In this document: piece after piece, positions 1-8,096 of the stretch
How the letters are laid out: each line of letters begins with the position of its first letter
How positions within the stretch are numbered: the stretch's first letter is position 1
NCBI GenBank assembly: GCA_002452095.1
Contig: DKEG01000022.1
Span: 1 to 32,422 of the forward strand
Direction: 5' to 3'
DNA: 32,422 bases
Source: Bacteroidales bacterium UBA6828
GTDB lineage: Bacteria > Bacteroidota > Bacteroidia > Bacteroidales > Paludibacteraceae
Made by a program: the position numbers and the translations under genes
Notes under the pieces: generated by a model
What the model was told of the DNA's origin: nothing
Database searches by the model: none
What the model saw: only the letters and a program-made list of their open reading frames with translations

Positions 1-1221
1 GCAGGCGGTTTGGTGATGACCAATGCGCTGATGCTCAAAGATGAGAAAGGCAAAGTTACCGCAGGTATGAGCGGACTATGCGGCTCAAGCAGCAATCCCG
101 AAAATGTCCTCTTGTGGGGCGGTGGCACGTACCAAGACGCTTTCAATGCCTCACGTGATGCCGACTACAAGAAATCCGCCAGCGGTACACCTATCACCAC
201 CCTCCTCAAAAAAGACGGAACAGGGAAGATAGGCATCTTCAAAATAAGTGACACACAGGCTGTTATTGATGTACCCAACCAAGGCAAGGTCGTCATCGAC
301 GCAAGTAATAATAATGGGGGTATGTATATAAAAGATACTTCCGATATCACTCGTGTGGCTATTGTTAATAATAAAATCGGTAGTCATAAACCCAGCGATG
401 ATAAGGTCGTATCGAAGACCAAGAACATAACTAAGAATGAAGTTCTTGCTCAGGGTAGCAGTGGCACATGCACCACTAACCTATTGGCAGTCCTATGGGA
501 TGATATGCTAACCACAGAGACAGGACAGAGCAATACTGTAGAAGTGATGATTGATAATAGTTTTGTGCTTACGCAGTACCTCAATAATTTTACAGGCAAA
601 ACACCCACCGGAAAGGTGACATTTCTGTTTGCATTGCAGAGTAGTACAAATAGTGGAACTTCTTGGAGTAGTTGCGCCAGCAAAAGTTTTACAGTCGAAA
701 CACCGTATTTAGGTAGCGATGGTTACTACTATTCCGAATATACAGGCAGCCGTTTCATTCTTACTTATAAAAATGCTAATGCGAGAAAATTCCGTCTTAT
801 TTTGAAAATAACTGGTACAAGCACGAATTTCGGTGCTTGTTTGGGCGTGCTGAAAGCCGCAATGGCTATCAAATATACCTATACGCACGTATCCAGTTAT
901 GCCGCAAAGACGATTATCGGAACAGATGGCTTGATAACCGCATATGACAGCAGCAAGTATTTTATGGTTCAAAACACCTCAACAGGGCAGAAGATCTATG
1001 CTAAAGGGCTTGCAACGGCAAAAGGTACAGCAGGCAGCGGAGAATTGTATGTAAGCCAAGGTTTTATTGATGCGTTCAAGGCATTATGCGATGCACTTAA
1101 CCAATTCTTCCCCAAAGTAAGAACCGTAGGAGGCAATGAAACAAATGCCCTTGAATGTGTAAAAAAAGTAACTGCTGTTAAGAATATGTTGGACGCAACA
1201 AGTATCATAGCAAATTCATAA
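1..1221 (+). CDS. Phage virion (tail fibre/tail tip-like) protein, C-terminal part
   Basis: The reading frame is open at the first base, so the true start lies upstream and this is the C-terminal ~406 residues. The first possible start inside the window is a TTG at base 10, which I do not believe is the real one. The sequence is rich in Gly, Ser, Thr and Asn and has no signal peptide or membrane segment. Phrases such as SASGTPITTLLKKDGTGKIG and VIDASNNNGG resemble the C-terminal part of virion-associated proteins in Bacteroidota phages; this is from memory, not a search. A compact segment at the end (about the last 75 residues) has a helical character. The gene ends at a strong hairpin terminator. 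If the call is right, the window begins at the right edge of a prophage. It could instead be a host surface protein of similar composition. Confidence 0.55.
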   Translation, partial: AGGLVMTNALMLKDEKGKVTAGMSGLCGSSSNPENVLLWGGGTYQDAFNASRDADYKKSASGTPITTLLKKDGTGKIGIFKISDTQAVIDVPNQGKVVIDASNNNGGMYIKDTSDITRVAIVNNKIGSHKPSDDKVVSKTKNITKNEVLAQGSSGTCTTNLLAVLWDDMLTTETGQSNTVEVMIDNSFVLTQYLNNFTGKTPTGKVTFLFALQSSTNSGTSWSSCASKSFTVETPYLGSDGYYYSEYTGSRFILTYKNANARKFRLILKITGTSTNFGACLGVLKAAMAIKYTYTHVSSYAAKTIIGTDGLITAYDSSKYFMVQNTSTGQKIYAKGLATAKGTAGSGELYVSQGFIDAFKALCDALNQFFPKVRTVGGNETNALECVKKVTAVKNMLDATSIIANS

Positions 1222-1226
1222 CATTC

Positions 1227-1260
1227 AATAAAGAGGGCGTGTTTGCACGCCCTCTTTATT
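1227..1260. terminator. Bidirectional hairpin terminator
   Basis: A perfect 15-bp stem (1227-1241 with 1246-1260) encloses a TTTG loop. The stem is GC-rich in the middle with A/T tails on both sides. It lies between two convergent genes and contains the stop codon of the minus-strand lipoprotein, so it can end transcription in both directions. Confidence 0.85.
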
Positions 1261-1621
1261 GCTTATAAAAAACTGTTCTATATCGTATGTCGTCATCGTC
1301 GTCTATGATAGAATCTCCTTTGTATTTAAGCGTAAATTCTACCTTATAGGGCAATTGGTCATAGTAGCAGTATATGATACTATCTTGAAGCGAATAATAC
1401 CCCCACCATTCAATTCCACTTTCTTGCCACAGCGGTGTGTCTCTTCGATATTTTTGCTCATAAAAAGTGAAAGACTCCCATTCCGCATTGTGCGACTTAT
1501 ATGTAGTTCCTATAAGTGGAGTATTTCGCTCTATTTGAGTTCTTGTTTCTTGCTCATTGAGAGGTTGTTCGCACCCAACCAAAAGTGCGATAGCAAACAT
1601 AAGTAAGCAAATCTTTTTCAT
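1256..1621 (-). CDS. Small predicted lipoprotein, unknown function
   Basis: This 121-residue protein starts with MKK, a hydrophobic stretch, and a lipobox ending LLVGC, with the lipidated Cys at residue 17. The mature part is acidic and rich in Tyr, Trp and Asp, and contains a run of five Asp near residues 107-111. I do not recognise a family. It is convergent to the phage-like gene and shares its terminator. A good Bacteroides-type promoter lies about 140 bp upstream. Small lipoproteins at prophage edges are often lysogenic-conversion cargo, such as surface exclusion or altered host envelope. Here that is only an inference from position. Lack of obvious conserved motifs limits the call to lipoprotein. 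Confidence 0.7.
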   Translation of the reverse strand: MKKICLLMFAIALLVGCEQPLNEQETRTQIERNTPLIGTTYKSHNAEWESFTFYEQKYRRDTPLWQESGIEWWGYYSLQDSIIYCYYDQLPYKVEFTLKYKGDSIIDDDDDIRYRTVFYKQ

Positions 1622-1652
1622 AATATCAGTTGTTTATATGGGTTTGAGTTGA

Positions 1653-1769
1653 TTAGAAACTGACAGCCACTCCCGCGCTAATGCAAAAAGGATTGGAATA
1701 TGTTTCATATTGGTTTTGAGATTGTGAATATGTTTTGCGATTTATATCCTCACTTAATTCGCTGCAAAG
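1653..1769 (-). pseudogene. C-terminal remnant of an outer-membrane beta-barrel protein
   Basis: The minus strand here has a 38-codon open frame with no start codon, ending in NPFCISAGVAVSF and a stop. Alternating hydrophobic residues and a terminal Phe are typical of the last strand of outer-membrane barrels. The open frame is closed upstream by a stop codon that coincides with the -7 promoter element at 1765-1772. It would be transcribed only as part of the leader of the lipoprotein at 1256-1621. I read it as the stump of a deleted gene. Chance coding cannot be excluded for so short a stretch. Confidence 0.3.
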
Positions 1770-1796
1770 TTACTCTAAAATTTTCAATATAGCAAA
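1765..1796 (-). promoter_or_regulatory. Bacteroides-type promoter, leftward
   Basis: On the minus strand TTTG (1793-1796) is followed after 20 bp by TAACTTTG (1765-1772), which matches the primary-sigma consensus of Bacteroidota. It points at the lipoprotein gene, giving a predicted leader of about 135 nt. Confidence 0.7.
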
Positions 1797-1801
1797 TCCA
1801 C

Positions 1802-1817
1802 TTACAATATGTTGTAA
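1802..1817. promoter_or_regulatory. Palindrome between divergent promoters, possible operator
   Basis: TTACAA-TATG-TTGTAA is a perfect 6-bp inverted repeat. It sits just upstream of the -33 element of the leftward promoter and about 30 bp upstream of a rightward one. The placement fits an operator for a dimeric regulator, but no regulator gene is adjacent. Confidence 0.35.
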
Positions 1818-1845
1818 AACATAGAAACATCAGAAAAGGAAATTA

Positions 1846-1877
1846 TTTGAGTATTTACTCTATTTTTAGTAATTTTG
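1846..1877 (+). promoter_or_regulatory. Bacteroides-type promoter, rightward
   Basis: TTTG (1846-1849), 20 bp, then TAATTTTG (1870-1877): an exact consensus match. No recognised gene starts directly after it. The predicted transcript begins near 1884 and would run through 1884-2100 towards the lipoprotein-receptor operon, which has its own promoter. Confidence 0.65.
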
Positions 1878-1893
1878 TGCCGTTTTTCAGAAC

Positions 1894-2028
1894 ATGGCAG
1901 AACGGAGTATGATGAACATCAACCTCTCCAAGAGTTGCCGAAAAACTATGCAGTTGACACCATTCGACCCATATTTTACACAGATTTGGTGTAATTCTGT
2001 GACTAACAAAACTCACATCAATGCATAA
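1894..2028 (+). CDS. Possible small ORF behind the 1846-1877 promoter
   Basis: An ATG at 1894 opens a 44-codon frame that starts MAERSMMNINLSK and stops at 2026-2028. It lies about 10 nt after the predicted transcription start. There is no clear ribosome binding site, no signal peptide and no motif I recognise. The promoter may instead make a non-coding leader RNA for the following operon. The stretch 1622-2164 holds nothing else that I can support apart from the barrel remnant, the promoters and the palindrome. Confidence 0.2.
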   Translation: MAERSMMNINLSKSCRKTMQLTPFDPYFTQIWCNSVTNKTHINA

Positions 2029-2092
2029 CAACCTGACAGACAACAGACAAACCGTCCAAGACAAAATTCTGTATCGGAAAATAGAAAATAAG

Positions 2093-2124
2093 TTTGGTTA
2101 TTCAGAGAAAAAGTTGTAATTTTG
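2093..2124 (+). promoter_or_regulatory. Promoter of the lipoprotein/TonB-receptor operon
   Basis: TTTG (2093-2096), 20 bp, TAATTTTG (2117-2124) is again an exact consensus match. The predicted start near 2131 leaves a leader of about 34 nt before the ATG at 2165. Confidence 0.75.
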
Positions 2125-2164
2125 CAGCAGATTATTAAAATACTAACCAATATCTTTAATGTGT

Positions 2165-3730
2165 ATGAAAAAATCCATTGTTTTGGCTATGGCTATGGTC
2201 GTAGCAGCAAGTGTGGTCTTTACGGGCTGCAAAGAGAAAACCAATGTGGAACAGTTGAACAGCACCGACTCGAAAGACTATCTGGTAGAGACGGGCGAAC
2301 AGTTGCTCAATACTTTTAATACCGCGGATCAGAAAGCGGCGGTGGACTTGTGCAACGGTTTGTACAAGAAATATGAAAGTTACAACTGGGATGACATTGA
2401 GAATCAGATAGAAACCGATTATCGCAGCCAGTTTGAACCATTCTTCGGTATGCCGCGCCGTATGGCGCAAGTGGCAGCAGGCGAGCAATTGGCTACCGCC
2501 ACCGACAAAACCATTCTCTTTTCTCTTGCGGCTATGGGACGGCTATTTGAGATGGACGACGTTAATAAAACCATCAAAATAACCCACACCAATGACGCCA
2601 CGGCACGCTTGCTCTTCAAAGATGCCGATGGTACGCAATGCGAGGTAAAACTGTGGGGCGAAGGCAAAGAGACCGAAATCGCCTATACCTATGAGGAGTA
2701 TTCGTACAAAGACCTATACGATCAGAATGGCAATTACACCGGTTATGAGCGTGTGTATGAAGGAAAACGAACCATCAAGGTGCAGGCTCCCGCTACCATC
2801 AAGATGTATCTTAAGCAAGGAAGCAACACCATCATCTCCTTTACTTTCAACTGGGACAGCAACCTGAAAAACTATTTCAATGAGTCGTTGGCATTGCAAG
2901 TGGTGAACATCACCGTGTCGGAAGATGCCGAGGTAAGCACCGCTTCCGCCAAAGCCGCTTTTGCGGTCAACTATGGCGAGACCACGCTCCTGTCCGGTGC
3001 AGTAAGTCTGCCAAAGTACGAACTGATAGAGTGGAGCAACGGTAGCAATATCACCGAGGATAACAGCGAAAAATGGATTGAGAAATATGAAGACAGATAC
3101 GAGTATCTGTTGGGCAAACTCGGTGCCGGAGAGGCAAAACTGAATGTATTGGATCGCGTGCATGTGGTAGGACAGATGACCGATGGGGCTGCTTTGTACG
3201 ATGCGGCTGTGGCATGGGACAAGAAGTATGATGCTGATGATATATCCTCATGCACTTATACCTACAAATATACCTATGAGACGGAATATGGGACGAAGTA
3301 CGAAACGAGGTACGACAACTATTATCCCTATTGGGACAGAGCATGCTATAAATTAACGGCACAAAAAGAATACTGCTCGATCTATGATAAATATCTGAGT
3401 TGCGCACTGTACTACGGCAACAACGAAGAAGAGAAACAGGCAGAACTGAAACTGCAACCGTGCGAGCATAAAGATTCGTATGAACCATGGGAATATACCA
3501 ACCGATACAATTACGGCTATTCTGATTTCAGTGTAAACTTCCCGATCAACTACGTTACTTACGAGGTCGAACCGGTGCTGTATTTCCCCAAAGACCAGAC
3601 GACCTATGCCTTTGAGACCTATTTCGACGGCAAGACATTCAATTCGCTGGTTTATATGGCAGAAGATTTGGTAAACAAATATATCGATTTGCTTGACCCT
3701 GATTTCGGTATCGGGTACGTTAAGTTCTAA
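2165..3730 (+). CDS. Large tyrosine-rich lipoprotein, first gene of TonB-receptor operon
   Basis: The 521-residue protein begins MKKS, a hydrophobic core and a lipobox (VFTGC, Cys22). I prefer the ATG at 2165 over the one two codons earlier because MKK is the usual lipoprotein start. The mature protein has no membrane segment. It is acidic and strikingly rich in Tyr, most densely around residues 355-385 (repeated TYKYTYETEYG-like runs) and again near the C terminus. No known domain is recognised. The stop codon is immediately followed by the ATG of the TonB-dependent receptor, so the two are certainly co-transcribed and probably translationally coupled. By analogy with other lipoprotein/receptor pairs of Bacteroidota it may sit on the outer membrane and bind or process the receptor's ligand. 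That role is inferred from position. Confidence 0.75.
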   Translation: MKKSIVLAMAMVVAASVVFTGCKEKTNVEQLNSTDSKDYLVETGEQLLNTFNTADQKAAVDLCNGLYKKYESYNWDDIENQIETDYRSQFEPFFGMPRRMAQVAAGEQLATATDKTILFSLAAMGRLFEMDDVNKTIKITHTNDATARLLFKDADGTQCEVKLWGEGKETEIAYTYEEYSYKDLYDQNGNYTGYERVYEGKRTIKVQAPATIKMYLKQGSNTIISFTFNWDSNLKNYFNESLALQVVNITVSEDAEVSTASAKAAFAVNYGETTLLSGAVSLPKYELIEWSNGSNITEDNSEKWIEKYEDRYEYLLGKLGAGEAKLNVLDRVHVVGQMTDGAALYDAAVAWDKKYDADDISSCTYTYKYTYETEYGTKYETRYDNYYPYWDRACYKLTAQKEYCSIYDKYLSCALYYGNNEEEKQAELKLQPCEHKDSYEPWEYTNRYNYGYSDFSVNFPINYVTYEVEPVLYFPKDQTTYAFETYFDGKTFNSLVYMAEDLVNKYIDLLDPDFGIGYVKF

Positions 3731-5758
3731 ATGCGCCGAGCGTTTTTGAGCATAGTGCTGTGTATGAGTAGCCTGTCCTGTATAGGGCAGGCTATTTCTC
3801 GTGATACACTTACCATATCGAAGCAGATTGACGAGGTGGAGATTGTGCAGCAGCGCAGTTCATCTTTTGTAGAGGCAAAAGACAACAAGTTGGTGGTCAA
3901 TGTACAGGACATCGGTAATATGCCCAAGTTTCTCGGCACAAGCGACCCCGTGCGCTATATGCAGTCGCTGGCAGGTATTCAGACCAACAACGAGACTACA
4001 TCGGGCATTCATATACAGGGTTGCGATGACTATCAGAGTATAGTGAGCATCAATGGTGCGCCAATCTATTACCCAAACCATCTGCTGGGACTATATTCTG
4101 CTTTTATCGCTCCGCATTTTGACAAAATCACCATAGAGCAGGCGGAGCATAACGGTACTATGGAAAACCGTATCGGCGGCAAGGTGGATTTTGAGACCAA
4201 GCATGCACAACCCTCTCATTTCGGCATAGAAGGCAATCTCGGGTTGGTCAGTACCGACCTGACTATGGCTATTCCTTGCGGCAGGAAGAGTGCACTCTAT
4301 CTCTCGGCACGCGGGTCGTATCTCAACCTGCTCTACAAACGCTGGCTGAAGATAGAAGACACCCGATTGGGGTATAACTTTGTGGATGCCAATCTGACGT
4401 ATGCTATCCACCCCACGGAGAAAGATGAGATTGTTTTTTCGGGCTTTTTCAGCAGAGACCATATCTCCGTGGCGGATACTTCGCAGTACAACGTGGGAGT
4501 AAAGTGGTACAACATTGTCGGTTCTGCCTATTGGTTGCACCGGTTGTCTGGCGGACAATGGAAGACCACTCTCAGTTATTCGCATTTCAGCAACCGTGTG
4601 GGCGTTAACGCAATGAATGTCGTAGTGGACGCAAGTGCGTTATGGTCGAGTATTGATCTGAAGAACCGTCTCAACCACCGCCTTGCCGGCAATCTGTATT
4701 TGTCCACCGCTATCGACTATTCGCAGTACATCCTGCGCCCGCTGTCTTTTGCGCAGTCTGGATTGGAAATCAGCCTTCCGCAAACATCATCGTTGCAATA
4801 TGCGGAGGAAGGTTCGATAGGAATTGATCTGCAACATATAGTTACCGACTGGTTCCGTTACAACATCGGTTTGCACGGCAGTCTGTACTATAGAACTCGC
4901 TTGTTCGGAGCGTGCGACCCACGGGTGTCTTTCCGCTTTCAAGTAGCCCCTGACCACGAATTGTCAATCCACGGAGGGCTTTATACCCAGTATTTCCACA
5001 AAGCGGGTCTGACGGGTGGCGGTTTGCCGACCGATTTCTTTTTGCCCGCCGACTCGTGTTTTACTCCCGAGAGAGCCGTTGCCTGCAACCTGCGTTATTC
5101 CGCCTTGTTCCTATCGGGCAAGATTACGCTGCAAGCCGAAGCGTATTTCAAACAGATATATGGTGTCGTGGAGTCGCTGGGCAATATCATGCAACTTATC
5201 AACAAGGGCTTTAACTACCAAGACTATCTCATCCGTGGGGACGGACGCAACTATGGTCTCAACCTGATGCTCCAGAAAAACAGTGGTGTCCTTACCGGTT
5301 ATGTATCCTACTCATTGGGCTGGGCAAGACGCAAATTGCCCAGTTTAGACGGTTCACAGCAATATATCTATGCGGCAAGCCACGAGCGGAGGCACGACCT
5401 GAATATCGTCCTCAATGCACGTTTTGCCAAACGTTGGAATATCGGTGCACAGTTCGTTCTGGCAAGCGGACTACCCCACACAGAGGCAAAGGAAGCCTAT
5501 TTTTTCAACGGGCAGATGATTTGCCGTTATTCCACATTCAACGGAGCGCATATGGCGTTGTACAACCGGTTGGATCTGTCCTGCTCGTATGACATTATCA
5601 AGAAACAAGACCACGAACTGGGTATCAACCTATCCCTGTACAATGTCTATTGCCACCGCAATCAGCAGTTTGTGGTCTATCGTGAGAACCTGCGACCTAT
5701 TCAAGGTACGGCATTATCCATTATCGTTCCCTCTATCAGTATCTATGGCAAATTCTAA
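3731..5758 (+). CDS. TonB-dependent outer-membrane receptor
   Basis: The 675-residue protein has a signal peptide ending about residue 20 (SSLSCIGQA). A short linker with DTLTIS, which could serve as TonB box, follows. The plug domain spans about residues 40-150; it includes DPVRYMQSLAGIQ, the GIHIQGCDDYQSIVSINGAPIYYPNHL segment (given here in part) and a TIEQAEHNG stretch. The rest is a beta-barrel of alternating strands ending in Phe (SIYGKF). At 675 residues it is shorter than SusC-type receptors, and it lacks the N-terminal carboxypeptidase-like domain. It would import an unknown ligand using TonB-ExbBD energy. The next gene, a DUF4249 lipoprotein, overlaps it by 14 bp. DUF4249 proteins are commonly found beside such receptors, which supports the pairing. 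Confidence 0.9.
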   Translation: MRRAFLSIVLCMSSLSCIGQAISRDTLTISKQIDEVEIVQQRSSSFVEAKDNKLVVNVQDIGNMPKFLGTSDPVRYMQSLAGIQTNNETTSGIHIQGCDDYQSIVSINGAPIYYPNHLLGLYSAFIAPHFDKITIEQAEHNGTMENRIGGKVDFETKHAQPSHFGIEGNLGLVSTDLTMAIPCGRKSALYLSARGSYLNLLYKRWLKIEDTRLGYNFVDANLTYAIHPTEKDEIVFSGFFSRDHISVADTSQYNVGVKWYNIVGSAYWLHRLSGGQWKTTLSYSHFSNRVGVNAMNVVVDASALWSSIDLKNRLNHRLAGNLYLSTAIDYSQYILRPLSFAQSGLEISLPQTSSLQYAEEGSIGIDLQHIVTDWFRYNIGLHGSLYYRTRLFGACDPRVSFRFQVAPDHELSIHGGLYTQYFHKAGLTGGGLPTDFFLPADSCFTPERAVACNLRYSALFLSGKITLQAEAYFKQIYGVVESLGNIMQLINKGFNYQDYLIRGDGRNYGLNLMLQKNSGVLTGYVSYSLGWARRKLPSLDGSQQYIYAASHERRHDLNIVLNARFAKRWNIGAQFVLASGLPHTEAKEAYFFNGQMICRYSTFNGAHMALYNRLDLSCSYDIIKKQDHELGINLSLYNVYCHRNQQFVVYRENLRPIQGTALSIIVPSISIYGKF

Positions 5759-6647
5759 ATTACATATTATATGTAAACGGACGGTGTTTTTGTTGTGCCT
5801 GTGTCTCTTGTACGCCTGCCGCCCTGCGGATGTAGCGCAACCGACACTGGTCGTTGAGGGTTGGATAGATGCCGACCAACATCCCGTAGTACTATTGCAC
5901 ACCACCTATCCGCTGAATAACGACAAAGATACATTCCGTACCCTGGCAGAAGCAATACCCGAACACATCATCACTTTCGGACGGGTTGTTTTGTACGATG
6001 GTTCCGACTCGGTTATCCTCACAGGGCGGGTGGACACCAACTATATGCCGCCCTATATCTATACAACCGTTTTTATGAAAGGCGAGGTCGGAAAAGAGTA
6101 TCGTCTCCATGCTTCATATAAGAACTACTCCGCTACCGCCACTACGTTTATCCCCTCTGTGCCAGTTTTCGATTCGATCTTTGTCAGAGTAAAGGATTCC
6201 CTCAATACTGAGATATGCGGTTATTGCAGTCATCTGATACCCGGTGAGCATTATCTTGTAATGGTTAAAAAAGCCGCTGACAGCCAGTACTCGCTTTGTC
6301 CAATGGGGGTATTCGAGGCACAGAAAGAACAGATGCGGATTGATATTCGCAATCCTCTTAATTTCGGCTCTAAAAATCGTTTGGGAGCCGGCTATTGGAG
6401 CAGTTTGTATTTCCCAAAATGGAAGAATACTAAAATTGGCATAAAATTTGCGCACATCGGTGCGGACGAGTATCGATGTTGGGATTCCTTTGGAGCACAG
6501 AGCCTGACACAAGGGGTGTTCTTCGTGGAAACGCACAAGAATATAGCGACAAACATCGTGGGCGGATTGGGCTGTTGGTGCGGTATGGGAGCCGCAGAAT
6601 ACGAAGTAAGTATTGATCACACGGAAATATACAGATATACAAAATGA
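5745..6647 (+). CDS. DUF4249-family lipoprotein
   Basis: The frame is open further upstream, but the ATG at 5745 gives MANSK, a hydrophobic segment and a lipobox (LLYAC, Cys25). This start overlaps the receptor's stop by 14 bp and yields 300 residues. The early mature sequence PTLVVEGWIDADQHPVVLLH and the later GKEYRLHASYKNYSATATT match the pattern I know for DUF4249, a beta-rich family of surface lipoproteins encoded next to TonB-dependent receptors in Bacteroidota. The molecular function of the family is unknown. The protein probably caps or accompanies the receptor on the outer membrane. Several Cys near residues 210-215 and 275-285 (GCWCG) could form disulfides or bind metal, which is speculative. 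Confidence 0.8.
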   Translation: MANSKLHIICKRTVFLLCLCLLYACRPADVAQPTLVVEGWIDADQHPVVLLHTTYPLNNDKDTFRTLAEAIPEHIITFGRVVLYDGSDSVILTGRVDTNYMPPYIYTTVFMKGEVGKEYRLHASYKNYSATATTFIPSVPVFDSIFVRVKDSLNTEICGYCSHLIPGEHYLVMVKKAADSQYSLCPMGVFEAQKEQMRIDIRNPLNFGSKNRLGAGYWSSLYFPKWKNTKIGIKFAHIGADEYRCWDSFGAQSLTQGVFFVETHKNIATNIVGGLGCWCGMGAAEYEVSIDHTEIYRYTK

Positions 6648-7078
6648 AAACAATAAAAGCACGGCTTATCTTGCGTCTGAACCTGATTTTGGGAACGGTC
6701 GCGGGTGTGCTTACGGGCTGCGGCAGCAGCAAGAAAGCCGCTGACCGGTCGGGTGAGATAATGGCGATGTATGGTATTCCGATGGCGCATTATCAAGTGA
6801 GCGGTACAGTGCGCAATGCGGACAACCGCCCCATAGAGGGTGCGCAGGTGGTGGTAAAAGGCTATAAGAACTTTGCCATAGGCGATACGTTGCTGACCGA
6901 CACACGGGGCAGATACAGCGGGGAATTGGAGGGCTGGCCCAACGACAGTATCAACGTGGTGGCTACAGACCCGAAAACACAAAAGTCGGACTCGGTACAG
7001 GTACCGGTGAAGTACGACAAGCACGAGGCATGGAACTCTACCGCCAAACCGATGAAAGTGAATGTCCGCATCAAATAA
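6644..7078 (+). CDS. Small lipoprotein of the radical-SAM-associated type, with carboxypeptidase-regulatory-like fold
   Basis: The ATG overlaps the preceding stop in an ATGA, so it is translationally coupled. The 144-residue product has a signal peptide and lipobox (VLTGC, Cys26). It then has a MYGIPMAHYQVSGTV segment and a Gly/Val-rich beta domain (RPIEGAQVVV, TDTRGRYSGEL) of the carboxypeptidase-regulatory-like type. The YG-x-P-x(4)-V-x-G-x-V arrangement is what I remember of the radical-SAM-associated putative lipoproteins of Bacteroidota. In those loci a radical SAM enzyme lies next door; none is present in this window. The assignment to that family is from memory and needs an HMM search. 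A plain CarboxypepD_reg-like lipoprotein is the safer call. It closes the surface-protein operon and is followed 33 bp later by yicC. Confidence 0.65.
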   Translation: MKTIKARLILRLNLILGTVAGVLTGCGSSKKAADRSGEIMAMYGIPMAHYQVSGTVRNADNRPIEGAQVVVKGYKNFAIGDTLLTDTRGRYSGELEGWPNDSINVVATDPKTQKSDSVQVPVKYDKHEAWNSTAKPMKVNVRIK

Positions 7079-7111
7079 CACCCCATACACAAGCATTAAA
7101 ACAGACAAGAT

Positions 7112-8014
7112 ATGATTTTATCGATGACAGGTTATGGCAAAGCCGAAAGCCAACTCAAAGAACATAAGAAAGTGATTATTGAGGTGCGCAGTCTCAACTC
7201 GAAGTCGCTGGATCTGAGTATGCGCCTTGCGCCGCAGTTGCGTGCTCACGAACTGGATATCCGCACAATCATCAGTCAGAGGCTGGAGCGCGGCAAGATA
7301 GACCTGAGTATTTATTACCAAGACACCGCCAACCCCGAGGCTGGGATGGGCTTTGCGCCTGTCAACCGAGAGGCGTTTGCGTACTACTACAACGAGTTGA
7401 AAGAGTTGCAACAGCAATACAATATACAGGATTGCAACCTGATAGATAGTATATTGCGTATTCCCGATGTGCTGAAACCGTCGGAGGATTGCGCCGAAGC
7501 CGGCGAACAGGAATGGGAGATTGTCCGCAATACGCTCAATCAGGCAATCGACGCTTTCTTGGCTTTCCGCATACAGGAAGGCGCAGCATTGGAACGTATG
7601 TTCACCGAGAAATTGGACGGTATTGCAGCATTGCTGGCTGAAATCGAGCCTTTCGAGAAGAGCCGTGTAGAGAAGATACGCCTGCATTTGCTGAATAATC
7701 TGGACAAACTTGCCGACGAAACCAAGCAAAAGATTGATATGAACCGCCTCGAACAAGAGATGATCTACTATTTGGAGAAACTCGATGTAACAGAGGAAAA
7801 AGTGCGTCTAACGAACCATATCAAGTACTTCCGCGAAACTATGAACGACGACGGTACGGGAGTGGGAAAGAAACTGGGCTTTATTGCGCAGGAGATGGGG
7901 CGTGAAATCAACACTCTCGGCAGCAAGAGCAACCAGAGCGAGATGCAGATTATAGTGGTGAAGATGAAAGATATCCTTGAGCAAATCAAAGAGCAGGTAC
8001 TGAACGTGCTGTAA
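7112..8014 (+). CDS. yicC: YicC/YloC-family endoribonuclease
   Basis: This 300-residue protein starts MILSMTGYGKAE, the family's hallmark N terminus, followed by the IEVRSLNSKSLDLSMRLP-like segment. The C terminus carries the conserved HIKYFRETM, GKKLGFIAQEMGREINTLGSKSN and MKDILEQIKEQVLNVL stretches. Length and both conserved ends match the family. YicC proteins are ribonucleases implicated in small-RNA and mRNA turnover. In many bacteria the gene is followed by gmk (guanylate kinase); here a strong terminator follows instead. The 33-bp distance to the lipoprotein gene suggests read-through from the receptor operon; I see no separate consensus promoter in the gap. Confidence 0.95.
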   Translation: MILSMTGYGKAESQLKEHKKVIIEVRSLNSKSLDLSMRLAPQLRAHELDIRTIISQRLERGKIDLSIYYQDTANPEAGMGFAPVNREAFAYYYNELKELQQQYNIQDCNLIDSILRIPDVLKPSEDCAEAGEQEWEIVRNTLNQAIDAFLAFRIQEGAALERMFTEKLDGIAALLAEIEPFEKSRVEKIRLHLLNNLDKLADETKQKIDMNRLEQEMIYYLEKLDVTEEKVRLTNHIKYFRETMNDDGTGVGKKLGFIAQEMGREINTLGSKSNQSEMQIIVVKMKDILEQIKEQVLNVL

Positions 8015-8036
8015 GCACATTTTGCCATATACACTA

Positions 8037-8074
8037 AAAACCCGCCCGTGCCAATGCAAGCACGGGCGGGTTTT
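8037..8074. terminator. Bidirectional terminator between yicC and the amylase gene
   Basis: A perfect 14-bp stem (8037-8050 with 8061-8074), rich in G and C and flanked by A and T runs, encloses a 10-nt loop. It ends yicC on the plus strand and can also end the convergent amylase transcript. Confidence 0.9.
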
Positions 8075-8096
8075 CATTGTATTACAGTGTGTATCC

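Noticed and set aside
7112..8014. yicC without a following gmk
   Set aside because: Gene order here differs from many bacteria, but a terminator after yicC is not rare enough to be a finding.
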